The notes under the pieces: model-generated | The model's input: only the letters and a program-made list of their open reading frames with translations | Database searches by the model: none | Told to the model about the DNA's origin: nothing | DNA from: Arbacia lixula | Lineage: Eukaryota; Echinodermata; Echinoidea; Arbacioida; Arbaciidae | Assembly (NCBI GenBank): GCA_963669155.1 | Contig: OZ022591.1 | Coordinates: 14,957,766 to 15,021,765, forward strand | DNA length: 64,000 nt | Direction of reading: 5' to 3' | Part shown: positions 46,395 through 58,700 of the stretch, in pieces | Position numbering within the stretch: the stretch's first letter is position 1 | Layout of the letters: each line of letters begins with the position of its first letter | Program-made: the position numbers and the translations under genes

Positions 46395-47000
46395 AGCCAG
46401 GGATGTGTTATGGAAGGATATTATTTCTTTGAACCCATGTGCCACGCCGCTGAAAAGTTATGTGTTCTCAACAGATGCTGTTTAGTTGTTTGAAAAATTA
46501 TGAGCATGATTGTGTGGCAACGGCTTCTCAAAGAGAATAAAATAAATGTACCATTTCGCTTGTCCCTTTCTGTTAATGGCATTAATACTTCCACGAGCAT
46601 AACAGGTATCAGCAAACACAAATAAACAAGTTTTTCAAGTAAAGTATCTCCGCTGCACGCAAACGCGCACAAACACCGCTTAATACAAAGCTTAATATAT
46701 CATTCAATAGTTGAATCCCACAAATGCACAAGATGTTGGAAAGTGAAGAAATTAGCCAATTTTGTAAGTAAACCAAATATCTTATGTCCGATTTTTTAAT
46801 GATTCATCATTACTTTTAGAGACAAAAGCAGAGTAAAGGATCTGTCATTCTTTTCAAGTTTACAACAGCTAAATGTTGGCCCCACGCATGGAACATCAAA
46901 GCATTATCATTACTATGGAATGCTTTTGACATTCATGAGCACGCTTTAGAACCCATATAGATGTTTGAATGTATTATGCTCGAGTTTCTTCTCCTTCCCA
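46395..47000 (-). mobile_element. 0.7-kb TIR element, inverted copy
   Basis: Reverse-oriented copy of the element that follows twice at 47001-47750 and 47751-48480. It starts GCCAGGGATGTGTTATGGAAGG and its inner end at ACTCGAG / TTCTTCTCCTTCCC abuts the next copy head to head. It is about 120 bp shorter than the full unit because of internal deletions. Confidence 0.85.
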
Positions 47001-47750
47001 GGGAAGTGTTATAGGAAGGGGTAGTAACTCGAGCATAATACATTTAAACATCTGTATAGGTTCTAAAGCTTGCTCATGAATGTCAAAGGAATTCCATAAT
47101 CATGACAATGCTTTGATGTTCCATGTGCCGAGCCGACATTTAGCTGATGTCAACTTGAAAAGAAATTTCTTTAATTTTCCATTTGTCTGTAGACGTTTTG
47201 TTTTTGACAAATTCGTTTGCAAACTATAAGGAAGTTAACGGTAGATAATGACAGATCCTAACACTCTGCTTTTGTTTCGAAAAGTATTGAGGAATCATTA
47301 AAAATCGGACATATAAGCTATTTGTATTAATTACAAAATTGACCAATTTCTTCACTTTCCGACAACTTGTGCATTTGGGAGATTCAACCACCCTCAAAAT
47401 GATATATCAAGCTGTGTGTTATCATTAACTGCGTTTGAAAGTGTTTGCGTGAAGCAAAGATATTTTACTTGAAAAACTTGTTTATTTGTGTTTGCTGATA
47501 CCTGTTGTGCTCATGGAAGTATTAATGTAATTAACAGAACGGGACAAGCGAAATGAGACTGTACATTTTTTTTTGTTCTCTCTGAGAAACCGTTGCCGCA
47601 CAATCATGTTCATAATTGTTCAAACACCTGAACAGCACCTGATGAGAACACCATAACTTTTCAGCGGCTTGGCACATGGGTTCAAAGAAAGAAAGTTGCT
47701 TCCTCTCCTTCCATAACACATGCCTGTCCTTCCGAACACCTACCTGGTTT
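47001..47750 (+). mobile_element. 0.7-kb TIR element, copy 2
   Basis: Begins AGGGAAGTGTTATAGGAAGG, passes ACTCGAGCATAATACAT, GTGCCGAGCCGACATTTAGC and AACGGGACAAGCGAAATGAG, and ends CCTTCCGAACACCTACCTGG. Its ends are inverted, as in a DNA transposon, but no transposase is encoded. The 89-codon minus ORF at 47531-47800 and the ORF at 46421-46672 are two views of the same non-coding sequence. Confidence 0.85.
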
Positions 47751-48480
47751 AACCAGGGAGGTGTTACGAAGGAGTAGAAACTCGAGCATAATATATGCAA
47801 ACATCTGTATGGGTTCTAAAGCGTGCTCATGAATGTCAAAAGCATTCCATAATCATGACAATGCTTTGATGTTCCATGTGCCGAGCCGACATTTAGCTGA
47901 TTTCAACTTGAAAAGAAATTTCTTTAATTTCCCGTTTATCTGTAGACGTTTTGTTTTTGACAAATTTGTTTGCAAACTTTAAGGAAGTTAACGGCAGATA
48001 ATGACAGATCCTTTACTCTGCTTTTGTTTCGAAAAGTATTGAGGAATCATTAAAAATCGGACATAAAAGCTGTTTGTATTACTTACAAAATTGACCAATT
48101 TCTTCACTTTCCGACAACTTGTGCATTTGGGGGATTCAACCAATCTCAAAATAATATATTAAGCTGTGTATTATCATTAATGGCGTTTGTGTGTGTTTGC
48201 GTGAAACAGAGATATTTTACTTGAAAAACTTGTTTATTTGTGTTTGCTGATACCTGTTATGCTCATGGAAGTATTAATGCCATTAACAGAACGGGACAAG
48301 CGAAATGACTCTGTACATTTCTTTTGTTCTCTCTGAGAAGCCGTTGCCACACAATCATGTTCATAATTGTTCAAACACCTGAACAGCACCTGTTGAGAAC
48401 ACATTACTTTTCAGCGGCTTGGCACATGGGTTCAAAGGAAGAAAATTGCTTCATATCCTTCCATAACACATCCCTGGTTT
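47751..48480 (+). mobile_element. 0.7-kb TIR element, copy 3
   Basis: The best preserved copy: left end AACCAGGGAGGTGTTACGAAGG, right end CCTTCCATAACACATCCCTGGTT, so terminal inverted repeats are about 24 bp. The junction with copy 2 is a long imperfect palindrome (CCTGGTTTAACCAGG core). Outer flanks GTTTA and GTTTAACTA suggest a short TA-rich target. Confidence 0.88.
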
Positions 48481-49390
48481 AACTACACATTTGACGCGCA
48501 GGCACGTTTAGCAGGCAAGTTAACCCTTTGGGCGCCACATAGGTGGCTTCTCTATGGTATTTGTGCTTTTTACGTGTCAACAAGGCACCCAAAATGTTAA
48601 TGGAGCCTGATTTTAATCTGGATTACAGATTATGAATCGCCTTCGTTACCATACGTTCCTATTCTTTTAACATCCATAACAGCCATCGTTAGGGTAGTAT
48701 GACTGTTTTGAAAAAAAAAAATGTGGTACATGTAGTTATACCTGTATTTTTCATCTTGTTGAACCTTTGTTGCATTCTTGTTCGAGTAGAATACGCAAAT
48801 TGTATAGTGCGTACCTGCATATTAGTAATCAATAAAGAGAAATAACATATCTTAAAAATACCCAACCTGCAGCGAACCACGCATTTGTCCAAATGTTTTT
48901 ATTCAATTGATATCTCTTCTTTGTAAACCTACAGAGAAGCAATTATGTTCACCTGTATCGTAGCTTTTCTGCATGTCTGATGCTATGGTCGCAACCTGCC
49001 GTGCATGTTTTTTTTTTCGTGCTCGTCCGCAGCTTGCGCGTCAACTTCTGCAATCCTTTGCTTGCGCCCTCCTGCGTGCTAGAACGTGCCCGAAAAGACG
49101 CGCAGCTCGTTGCGTCCGATGCGAGGATTTTCTGCGAGACCCAACACAGACCGCACGCAGAGAGGTGTACGGTCTGTCGTGACCATGACATTAACAACTT
49201 ATTTCATTGGCAGAGGCGTTGTGGATATGTCCTTAAGACATTGTTGGAGACTGGAAAAAACGTTCTCCAGAAAGTTTCTAACATGTTTGAATTTCTCGCG
49301 ACTCCCCGGAGACCCGGCTAGTCTCCACCAGGTCGTCGACAGGTAGTCACCACACCAATTATATACCCGCTGTTTCTTCTGTTAGAGCTG
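48481..49390. other. Unassigned, GC-richer near 49.1 kb
   Basis: 48970-49200 is GC-richer with overlapping ORFs on both strands (69-113 codons) but no recognised family. The tail, 49200-49390, may be decayed LINE sequence leading into the fragment downstream. Confidence 0.4.
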
Positions 49391-49640
49391 AGAATAGCGG
49401 GACACTGTGTGCGGCACCCTGAAGTATCTGCTAATCCCCCAAGAAGAGGAAGAAGTCAGGCCATTTACATTAATGTCCTAAAGAATGTCACTGGCCTTGA
49501 TAGCGTTAGTGAGCTGAGGACAGCCATGCTGGATAAGACAGGTCTGGAGGTGCTACGATGTTCATGGAACCCTAGAAAGCATGGACTAAAGCCAATGTGT
49601 GCCCTCGATTTAGTAGTAGTAGTAGTAGTAGAGCTGCATA
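49391..49640 (+). mobile_element. LINE remnant, C-terminal end
   Basis: The plus frame from 49393 reads LRIAGHCVRHPEVSANPPRR, then YINVLKNVTGLDSVSELRTA. This matches the extreme C-terminus of a family of metazoan non-LTR retrotransposons (LRLAGH-RHPE ... TYVDTL-DTGL). A TAGTAGTAG run at 49612-49629 marks the simple-repeat 3' tail. The rest of the element is missing or unrecognisable. Confidence 0.75.
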
Positions 49641-49793
49641 AAGTAGTTTGCACACGTCGGGCAACACACAGGCGTGATTTTTAGCCATCCACCAGGTCTT
49701 TTGTCTCGGTATGCACACGCTTTGTATACGGACGGTAAGATGAATCAACAACTTTCATGTACCTGTGTGTGTCTATTTTAGAAGCATGGGTAC

Positions 49794-50162
49794 TTAAAGG
49801 GGAACTCCGGTCTAGAAAAATACATCTGTCTCAATATCTTACCCATTTTGGTAGCACGCGGACACTTCATATCTGTCTGCGAATATGACTACGATTTAGT
49901 CACGCATAAGGAAATAAGTTTTTAATCGAGACAAAAATGAAAGTGAGGTTAAAAATTATGCATATTGATAAAAGAAAAGTGTGCTTGTGGCACCAAATCC
50001 TAATGTCCGAGTTGCCAATTTGCCCCCCCCCCCTCAAAAATGGATTTTTAAAATCATTCACAACTTTCCTACAAGTTGTTCGTTTGTGATCATTTTTTAT
50101 CTGCTTTTACCTGTCTGTTTCTATTAAAAGTAAATCATTTTTGGACCAGGATACCCCTTCAA
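49794..50162. mobile_element. TTAA-type MITE
   Basis: Left end TTAAAGGGGAACTCCGGTCT and right end TTGGACCAGGATACCCCTTC form imperfect inverted repeats; the right TTAA has decayed to TCAA. The interior has a C run at 50023-50032. No coding capacity. Confidence 0.6.
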
Positions 50163-50689
50163 TATAATGTCCTCCTTTTTGCCTGATTTCTTTGAAATGT
50201 GTCTATATATTATGACATGACAATAACTTTGCTTTATTGAGGCCTTGCAAATCAATAATGACGTAAAAAACGTATCGTTATTAGGTCTCTTCCATGTATC
50301 TTTATTTTGTCTATAGACAATTAATACTTAACATGCAGAAAGTCATTATGCTATGCATAATGAGAAAAAACTCAAACACGCGGCTTACATTCGCGTCAGC
50401 ACTGAGCAGCAGTATCGTAATGTTTACAGTAATTCAGTACGCCAATTTCATTTTGTCAACAGCAGAGCTCCATACCAGTCTGCCTGAAACAAGAGACGGT
50501 GGAAAGCGCGCGAAAAACCACTGGAGGAACGCGGGAAAGCAAAGGCTTGAGTGAAACCCTACCTACAGAGGGTCCGAGCAATTGTCAACACAGCTGCTCT
50601 CTGTTTTGGTCTTCACCATGACAAAAGATGCATTGGAGTGATATACAATCTAGGTATGCTACCAATAAAGTTTGGCTCAACGATTTCCC
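50163..50689. other. Intergenic DNA, no gene seen
   Basis: An 86-codon ORF at 50294-50554 has no recognisable motif. Confidence 0.5.
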
Positions 50690-51010
50690 CTCTTTTATTC
50701 TTTTAATCTTTATCTCTTTATCATGCCTATTCATTTCCAGTCACCATTTCCCTTCTTTATCTCTCTATCATATCTATTCCTTTCAAATCTCCATTTATCT
50801 TCTTTATCCCTCTATCATGTCTATCATGTATATTCCTTTCGAATCTCTATTTCTCTTCTTTATCTTTCTATCATGTCTATTCCTTTCCAATCTCCATTTT
50901 TCTTCTTTATCTCTCTATCATGCATATTCCTTTCCAATCTCCATTTTTCTTCTTTATCTCTCTATCATGCATATTCCTTTCCAATCTCCATTTCTTTTCT
51001 TGATCTCTTT
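50690..51010 (+). repeat. 47-bp pyrimidine-rich minisatellite
   Basis: About six units related to CTTCTTTATCTCTCTATCAT, GCATATTCCTTTCCAATCTC and CATTTTT. CT-rich non-periodic sequence continues to about 51270. The 243-codon hydrophobic ORF at 50628-51359 comes from this repeat plus pyrimidine bias. Confidence 0.9.
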
Positions 51011-51439
51011 CGCCCTTTTCCTTTTTAATATTAATATATTCTCTCTCTGGCTCTCCTACGTACATCTCTTTGAATCCTCTCTCACTTTATTTCTGTCATT
51101 TCTCTTTCTCTCTCTTATCTATTTTCATCCTCTTTCTCATGTCCAATCTCTTACAAATTCCCTCTCTCTTCTCTCACTTCTTCGCTCTCTCTTTATTTCT
51201 TGCTCCCTCTCCCTCCCCATCCTCATCCCCACCTCTATGTCTCTTTCACTCTCTCTTTCTCCCCCTTTTATGTTCAAAAACAATATTTTCACTTATTCAC
51301 AGCTACTTTACACCACGTCCAAAATCAATAGCGCATTCCTCGATCAAAATGCAGCATAATGAAATATATAAAGTAACCATATTCCAGAAAGTTCCACGTA
51401 CAATTCCACCTTAGCATAGATAATTGACTGAAAATAAAT

Positions 51440-51717
51440 GGAACATTTTCAAGTGTGATATGTATCTTTGATATATATCTGCTTTTTTACTTTGTAAATA
51501 TCAATAATACTTGTAATTCACTTCTTTTAATAACGATAAATAAACTTTGCTGGCAAAGCGTTTTAAAATTATTGGTTGTTTAGACTGGTTATCCCGACTG
51601 TTGTATGTTTTTTATATTGATATGTTATACATGACCTTGATGTAAAACAGTTTATACTGATCTTGTCATCCTGTTTAAATATGTTTGAATACATAAATAA
51701 AATAAATAAATAATCGG
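51440..51717 (+). mobile_element. Probable retroelement 3' tail
   Basis: T/A-rich sequence with GTAAAT and TTTATACTG words ends in an AAATAAATAAATAA run (51695-51712), a pattern common at the 3' ends of CR1/L2-like LINEs. No coding part was found upstream. Confidence 0.3.
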
Positions 51718-53155
51718 AAATTAACAGAGTGCCCCTTTCATAGTGTAAATGTAAAGAAAATGTACCATTGATTATTAAGAAAATATGTATAAGTCAAATT
51801 TGTTCATGATCGTGATAATATCACATTCGTGTCATAAGGCGTGAACTGGCCATGATCACATCCTTCATGAAAATAATTACTTTGATTATTCGTTACCATG
51901 ATAACATGAAACTATTCAGGATTACGTGCCTCATGAAAATGAGAATTTCGATTGTCACTATTAGTGCAATCGAAGTCGCCTGATACGCATAAATTTCACA
52001 GGTTTCTCTCGAGGTAGTTATATTTTTGTATACTTTTGTTCAAAAACTGCAACCTCGCCATGTCAAATACGAAATGGAGTAAGATGGAACTGAGCTATTG
52101 GCCTGCTAACGACCCCCTCTCTATTTTAATTTCTTACATACAGAATGTTCAGAATTGAATTGGTCATTTGACTACATTGTTAATCAAATGTATTATTACA
52201 CACTATCGTTTTGAAACATCACAATGTTTTCGCGAGGCCCGTAACGAACAAGCGTAGAAAAAAAAAATCAAAATGATACACACGTCGCCAATGTTGTTCA
52301 CAAATCTAACAATGCATTATGCTGCTGGAATTATATGCAAGGCAGAGTTCTGTTTATCAGGTCTATTCATGCAATGAATACATGTAGGAACGTAAATTCG
52401 GATGGTCAAGAAAAAAAACCTTGTCATGCCACATCATATGACTTTTTTCATGATATGATGGATGATCGTCGGTTAAAGAAATGAACGTTTATATGGACTC
52501 GCATACAAATCAAATCGTAAATCTATCCTGTGTACAGGTCACTGAATGTATGCACAATTGATGGTCTCGGTGGTAGCAGTGCAATCGCAGTTGATATAAC
52601 TATGATCACAACGTCAATACATAAAGAGACCATAAGTGCAACAACATTGAGCAAAACAACAACCCATCTTCTGTGGAATCTTATTTGAAGGCTTGCTGTT
52701 AAGTGCTCACACTTTGGCACTCAAATATACGTGAATGTACGCAACCAGTGTTTCATACTTAAAAACAACTGATCAACACAAAGATAATGAACACTTTCGC
52801 TTTGATGACATGATTACAGAAACATAATTGTCCTAAATCGAGTCTCGAACAAAAACGCACATACACACCCGGTCACTCACGCACACACACATAAATAGTT
52901 ATAAAAACCAAAATGTGAAAAGCACTGATTGGCCAAATGTAATGAACCTCGAGCGATCAAGACTACTTTCGTTACAAGGTTTCAAGCAGGGTGGTTCTCC
53001 TGTAACTTAAAGACACGTAGCTCCATTGGGATATTGTCGCACTCTGCGCCCGGGTAATCCATCTTCAGCGAACTCCCGCTGCTGCATGTACAATACATTC
53101 ATCACAAATCCCATCTATTAAATCATTCTCCGGACAAATTGTCACAGATTGATTG
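51718..53155. other. Intergenic DNA, no gene seen
   Basis: AT-rich. A 65-codon minus ORF at 52523-52720 has one hydrophobic stretch but no family match. An ACAC-rich patch lies at 52856-52893. Confidence 0.5.
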
Positions 53156-53205
53156 AGGAGAAGAGGGTAATGGAAATAGAGAAAGAGGGTGTAGGAGAAC
53201 AAGAG

Positions 53206-53249
<44 letters not shown>

Positions 53250-54004
53250 AGAGTGGGAGACAGAGAGAGAGAGGAGTGAGGGTAGATATTTACACTTACA
53301 ATTAAGGAGAAGAGAGAGAGACGGGCCGAGGTATTGATATGAAGGGAGAAGAAGATGGATATATATATACATACATACATATATATATATGTAGAAAGAG
53401 AGAGAGAGAGAGATAGAGAGATAGAGAAAGAGAGACAGACAGACGTATATACGGAGAGAGGTTGGGGTCAAGATAATTCTAGACACACTGACAAACTGAC
53501 ATAAGGAGGACGAAGGGAGGCGAAATGACATGAAGAAAAACAAGAAACAGGGTAAAGGGAAAGGATAATAAGGGACATACGGGAATATTCAAAGATATTT
53601 ATAGATAGGCAGCAAGAAAATGGATATAGAGATTGGGGTAGAACAAGAGACAGGGAGGTGTAATGATATGAAGAAAAACAAGAAACAGGGTCAAGGGAAT
53701 AGATAATCAACTGAGATATACGGGAGTAAACAAAGACAAATAAATAGGGGCAGCAAGAAAATTGATATAACGAGGAAAGTAGACAAGAGATGGAGAGAGG
53801 GGACAGGGAGGTGAAGTGATATGAAAAGAAAATTAAGAGCAGGGAAGAAATAATGTAGAGAGACATACCAGAATAATTACAGACATATATAGAGAGGGCG
53901 GGAAGGAAATGGATACAGAGAGGGGCAGACAGAGAGACAGAGGGAGAAAGAGGCAACAATATGGAGAAGACAGGTAAATGGACAAGGACGTAGACAAGAG
54001 GGAT

Positions 54005-54035
<31 letters not shown>

Positions 54036-54115
54036 GGGAGAGAGAGAGAGAGAGAGCGAGGGGTGGGGGGTGGGGAGAGGGAGGGAGGGGTTGTGAGAGA
54101 GAGAGAGCTGAAGGA
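53156..54115 (-). repeat. Purine-rich array with 140-150-bp units
   Basis: GA runs (53201-53240, 53396-53440, 54000-54057) bracket three diverged units beginning GTGAAATGATATGAAGAAAA or close variants at about 53520, 53660 and 53811. Each contains CAAGAAACAGGG and CAGCAAGAAAATGGATATA. The plus strand is almost pure purine. The 133- and 218-codon minus ORFs rich in Ser, Leu, Tyr and Pro follow from this bias. Confidence 0.85.
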
Positions 54116-55447
54116 ATATGTCACTAATGCCTCTAGCGTCCATCAGCATCTCCATTATTGCAGGGAGCCATTCACGTTGGCCCTTATACGTGTCTCTCAA
54201 TGCCCGGCCTTAGATCCCATGAAACGTAATGATTAGGGGATACTCGCTGTACTTATCAATCATGATTACACGCTCCTGATAGATGAGTGTATTGGTCACG
54301 TCGACGCAAATAAACCCAAATGAGTTAAAAGGTAGCTGACAATGGGAGCAGGCATACCTAATCCTATTACAAAGTGCGTTGGGAGGGAGTCTACCGTCTT
54401 GGTACGCAATGCCAAGCCATTACCCACGAGGCATGCTCTGTGTCATCAACTTTCATTGCGAGCTATATTGATCAATATCTCTAGGGATCAGGCTCATCAT
54501 GTTTTCCTGACTTCCCACCTCAAACAGGAAAGAATAGACTCTCTTTTATTTCATATCTCACCTCTCTCTCCATCTCCCTCTCTTTCCCTTTATGTGCTCC
54601 TCCCCTCCACACTTTCTCTCTTTCGGGCTAGTTCGGATTAATATTTTCTCTCTCCCTCTCCTTGTCTTCTCTTCTCTCCCCCACCCCCTCTTCCCTCCCA
54701 TTTTTATGCATATCTCCCCGGCCTCTTTTTTTTTTTATTGTTCTGTATCTCTCCAGACCATTAGTACTTCAGCTACGAGCGCGTGAAGCACCGAGGGAAC
54801 TGTACGCACAATTTGCCACGAGGCGAACTTGTCAAGAGAATTGTTAGGCGACGCTATCAATATCTGCTACCCCGCTCTCTTCTCCTCATATAATGGTTTC
54901 TTGAGTACCTCTATTACTGCAGCTGCTTCACATCTTGTTAATGTATTCATTATCAAATTAATGTAATATACGACGCAGCCACGGGCTCCTGTTGTGACAT
55001 TCCCTGGGTTAATAATAGTCACGATACTTTTTAGCAGTCCCTTGTTTTTGTTCATGTCGTTCGATGCCTTACGTTATTCCTCTTAATGTTTCTGAATCCT
55101 GTTTCAGGATTTTCCACTTCCGTTCGAAAAGTGTGAATATAAAACAATATATTGATGATCGGCGGCTCATGAAATAAACAGCTAATGACTATTCAATCTT
55201 TCTGGGTGAGAAGAAAAAGGGTGAGGGGAATATTATACATATATATCATCGAGGGAATTTTAAAGACAAGTCTGACGGTAGTTGAATAAAGTACAGGCAT
55301 AGTAGTGTCCCCCGACCTATATATAAGCTTGGTGTGAGTGCGTGAATCAACCTTGTGTTAACTCCCTAAGTGCCGGCCAGAATGCTGCCCTTTGGGGTTT
55401 ATCTATCTTATTTGTGAAATGAATGCATATATTGCACCTATATGGAG
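54116..55447. other. Intergenic; CT patch and ATTA-rich block
   Basis: CT-rich sequence lies at 54545-54740. At 54895-55030 several ATTA words and a CAGCTG lie close together (TTAATGTATTCATTATCAAA), which could be a homeodomain/bHLH-type regulatory block, but nothing proves it. No gene is supported. Confidence 0.35.
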
Positions 55448-55857
55448 TTAAAAGGTTACTTAATTAGAAAAATAAGTTTCATTAAATCTTACTAAAATTA
55501 TCCACTAAAAACAAATTTCACATTTGTTTGCCGCAATAAAGTCTCATTTTGACGAAAATTTGAAAAAAAAACCGCACACTCCAAAGCTTTGGGGTTTCCA
55601 TTGGTTACGTACTGTTTGAACGGCGTGAATGAAATTTGCATGCATAACAAAAAATGTCTATTAGAAATTGTTGTTGACTTCCGTACAATCTAAGTTTAAC
55701 AGCGGAGTCTTCTGTGGCATTTGACTCCTCTGACGTCACTTGGAGGTGTGCGTTTTTTCTCTTCAAATTTTCGTCAAACAAATGTGAATTTCGTTTTTAG
55801 TGGATAATTTTACACAGACTAGCGGGAACTTATTTTTCTAAGTTAGTAACTCTTTAA
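55448..55857. mobile_element. TTAA foldback MITE, 410 bp
   Basis: TTAA occurs at both ends and the arms of about 115 bp are complementary. Pairs include TTATCCACTAAAAACAAATT with TTCGTTTTTAGTGGATAA, and GACGAAAATTTGAA with TTCAAATTTTCGTC. No coding capacity. Confidence 0.85.
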
Positions 55858-56439
55858 GCGGTGTGAATCATTCGTGTAATATATACGTGACATATCACAT
55901 AAACGACTGGAGAAATACGACTGGGTGCAGTCGACTGTCGCGTCTCCTTCCTCCTGCGTAGATACTAGAGTGCTGTCATAATTTATATCAATAATATTTT
56001 ATCTCGTAAACAGCCATTGCTATTTTAATTCAATTTGAATTAGTTATTTCTTCCTCCAAAATCGCAAACAAATACAAAAAAACAAACAAAAACAAACAAA
56101 TATTTATATAATCACGCAATGAGAACGACAATAATTTTACAATCGTGACATTTAAGTAACAGTAGTATTTCAATTAAAAGAATGTGAAACAAGGTGGTTC
56201 GCGAACCATAAGTCTCGCCTGATTTTGCAATGACCTCATCATCCTCATCAACACACAGGTGGTATTATCCAAGACTCATACCAAGTATGAACACAATTGA
56301 TGGAGAAATAAAGAAATGAGACCAAGTTCAATCAAAACTTTAAACAAGAAAAGTGATTACTAAGTCTCAGCCTTTAACGTTAGCAATATACACAAGAAAT
56401 AAATAAATAGAAGACATAACAAAAATAAGTAAATATAGC
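55858..56439. other. Intergenic DNA, no gene seen
   Basis: AT-rich with an ACAAACAAAAACAAAC patch at 56078-56100. No supported feature. Confidence 0.5.
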
Positions 56440-56790
56440 GCGGAAAGATAACAATCTTGATCTTTGCTCGTGGCATAAAAGTTAATCGGATAATCCTTGA
56501 ACTTGGAGATATCTTGACTTGTAACGATGAGCCTATAACCCTACAAGCTTCGCTTTTTTATAGGCTCCCCCCACATTGTTATATGTTATCAATTTTCTGT
56601 TACTGAAGTGTACAAGCAGTCATTTAATATTGTTTTCGATATGCATTCTATTTACCTTGTTAATGTCCCTCTTTATTTATCTGTATATGCATGTGAACGT
56701 ATTATTTCATGTACTTGTACGTTGTATGTTTATGTTTATATGTGGAAATAAATTTAAAAAATTCAATTCAATTCAATAAATTATATATAT
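56440..56790 (+). mobile_element. Probable LINE 3' untranslated end
   Basis: The end GTGGAAATAAATTTAAAAAA followed by ATTCAATTCAATTCAATAAA is a simple-repeat tail of the kind left by L2/CR1-like LINEs. The upstream words ACAAGCTTCGC and TAGGCTCCCCCCAC resemble a recurring 3' UTR motif of invertebrate elements. No RT coding remnant is visible. Confidence 0.4.
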
Positions 56791-56947
56791 TAGGTTAAGA
56801 TATTAAGATATTAAGACATATTAGGTTATTTTGAACATAACATGCTTGAATTGGACGTGGACATTTCATCTTTGACCTATACGACCACAAATATTATAGT
56901 CAGTTTATTGTACTGTGATATATCATTATTGACTACATTGATAACTC

Positions 56948-57197
56948 TGCCCTACTCTGACAAAAAGAAGTAAATGACAAATCATTCAAATTTGTGTTAT
57001 TGATACTCATAGATAGTGCACATGATTCCCTACATACAGACAAAATCTGGAGAAGAAATATTAATCTTGCTGTGAGATGTTCAATCTATAAACATGATGT
57101 GGTGTTGCACTCATCACAATGCAAGAAACAAATACATTTCGCCCATTTACAGGAAAAGTCTCTTTTGTTAGTTGCTTCCTTTTGTCAAAGTAGGGTA
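56948..57197 (-). mobile_element. MITE family B, copy 2
   Basis: A 250-bp element with ends TGCCCTACTCTGACAAAAAG and CTTTTGTCAAAGTAGGGTA. It is the reverse complement of 39113-39358 with scattered changes and has better preserved termini than that copy. The 80-codon ORF across it is incidental. Confidence 0.85.
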
Positions 57198-57500
57198 GAA
57201 CTCGACAAACAAATACCTATTTGTGGCATGACGTAGGTATACACACTGTGCTTTTTGGGTCCACGATCAAATAGCGAAAGCATACTTTCTCCATATGATA
57301 CTTACAAAAAAGATCTAAGGTCCATGAAGATATACTGATTCAAAACCAAATGTGAATCGCGGGTGAAAGCTGCAACGGTTCTACTATATCGTGGTAAACT
57401 GAAAAAGGTGGTGATACCAAGGGGGTTGATGGTGACGAAGTTTTCTAACGTCAATAGTTGGCTTGGAACTCCACCTGCCAGAGGATTTCCTCAGGGAAGG
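57198..57500. other. Intergenic DNA, no gene seen
   Basis: No supported feature. Confidence 0.5.
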
Positions 57501-58700
57501 GAGAAAGTGGTCGTATGAGTTCTCGCTGTTTACTTTGAAGAGCCAGATAGCAAGGATGGAGAGTGACAGGAAGAGGGGAAGAATGGAGGTAGGAGTGGAA
57601 GAGGACAGAACTGCGAGGGGGGGTTGAGCGCGGGTGGGGTATTGGGGATAGGGGGGGGGGTTGAACGGATGAAAAAATGAGGGAGAGGAATGCACAGTGA
57701 AAGAAATTGAGCGGAAATGGGGGGGGGGGGTGTTTGGGGTGAATGGATAAAGAAGAGAGAGAGATAGCAATGATGGATGGTGAGAGAAAGAGGAGAAGAA
57801 TGGAGGTAGGAGTGGAAGAGGACAGGACTGCGAGGGGGGTTGAGTGCGGGTGAGGGATGAACGGATGAAAAAGAGAGCGAGATGAATGCACTGTGAAAAA
57901 TGTGAGCGGGAATGGGGGGGGGGGTGGGGGTGTGGGTGGGGGTGAGATGATAAAGAAGGGAGAGAGATATAACAAGGATGGAGAGTGAGAGGAAGAGGAG
58001 AAGAATGGAGGTATATGAGTGGAAGAGGACAGGACTGTGAGGGGAATTGAGCGCGGGTGGGGGTGAGGGGTGTGGGGGAGGGGTGCGGGGGAGGAAGGAT
58101 GCAGGAGAGAGGGTTAGGGAAATTAAGTGGCTGGGGGATAAAAGGATGAAGAAGAGAGGAAGGAGTCTGTACTGTGAGGGGGGATGAGTGGGGAGGAGGG
58201 GGTGGGGTGAAAAAATGAAAAAGAGAGGAAAAAGACTGTACTGTGACGGGGGATTGAGTGGGGTTGGGGAACGGGGGATGGGGCGGGGGGGGGGGGAGGG
58301 TGACGGAATGAACGGAAGAAGAAAAGTGGGGTAGGACTATACTGTGAGGGGAATGGGGGGGGGTAGGAATGAACGGATGAAGAAGAGCGCGGGAGAGGAC
58401 TGTAGTGTGAAATAAATTGAGTGGGAAGGGGGGAGTGGGGGAATTGGGGGTTGGGGTGAAATGATAAAGAAGACTGGGGTAGTACTATACTGTGAGGGGA
58501 ATTGAGTGGGGGGGGGGGGTGAAAAGATAAAAAAGAGGGAGGGGACTGTATTGATAAAAAGGGGAGAATCGAATGAGAGGAAGAGCAATAAAAGTAGGAG
58601 CAAGGAGGAAAAGGTAGACTCGTAGAGGACGGCATATGGAGAGGGATAAAGAGAAGGGTAGAGATCACGAGAGCCGTGATTAAGAATAATCTCCATGGAA
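57501..58700 (-). repeat. G-rich polypurine minisatellite
   Basis: Three units of about 200-210 bp begin near 57556, 57773 and 57974 (GGATGGAGAGTGA-AGGAAGAGG, AGTGGAAGAGGACAGGACTG). They are followed by about eight shorter units of 70-90 bp (ATGAAGAAGAGAGGAAG, GACTGTACTGTGAGGGG, polyG). The plus strand is G/A and rich in runs of four or more G. Pro/Ser/Phe-rich minus ORFs of 119-233 codons are artefacts. Confidence 0.88.

Noticed and set aside
46421..47800. Similar 83- and 89-codon minus ORFs as duplicated genes
   Set aside because: Both lie in copies of the same non-coding TIR element and match equally outside the frame.
50628..51359. 243-codon hydrophobic ORF, the longest in the window
   Set aside because: It follows the 47-bp minisatellite and pyrimidine-rich DNA; the apparent membrane segments come from T-rich codons.
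53468..54124. 218-codon minus-strand ORF
   Set aside because: Generated by the purine-rich repeat units; Ser/Leu/Tyr/Pro bias in step with the repeat period.
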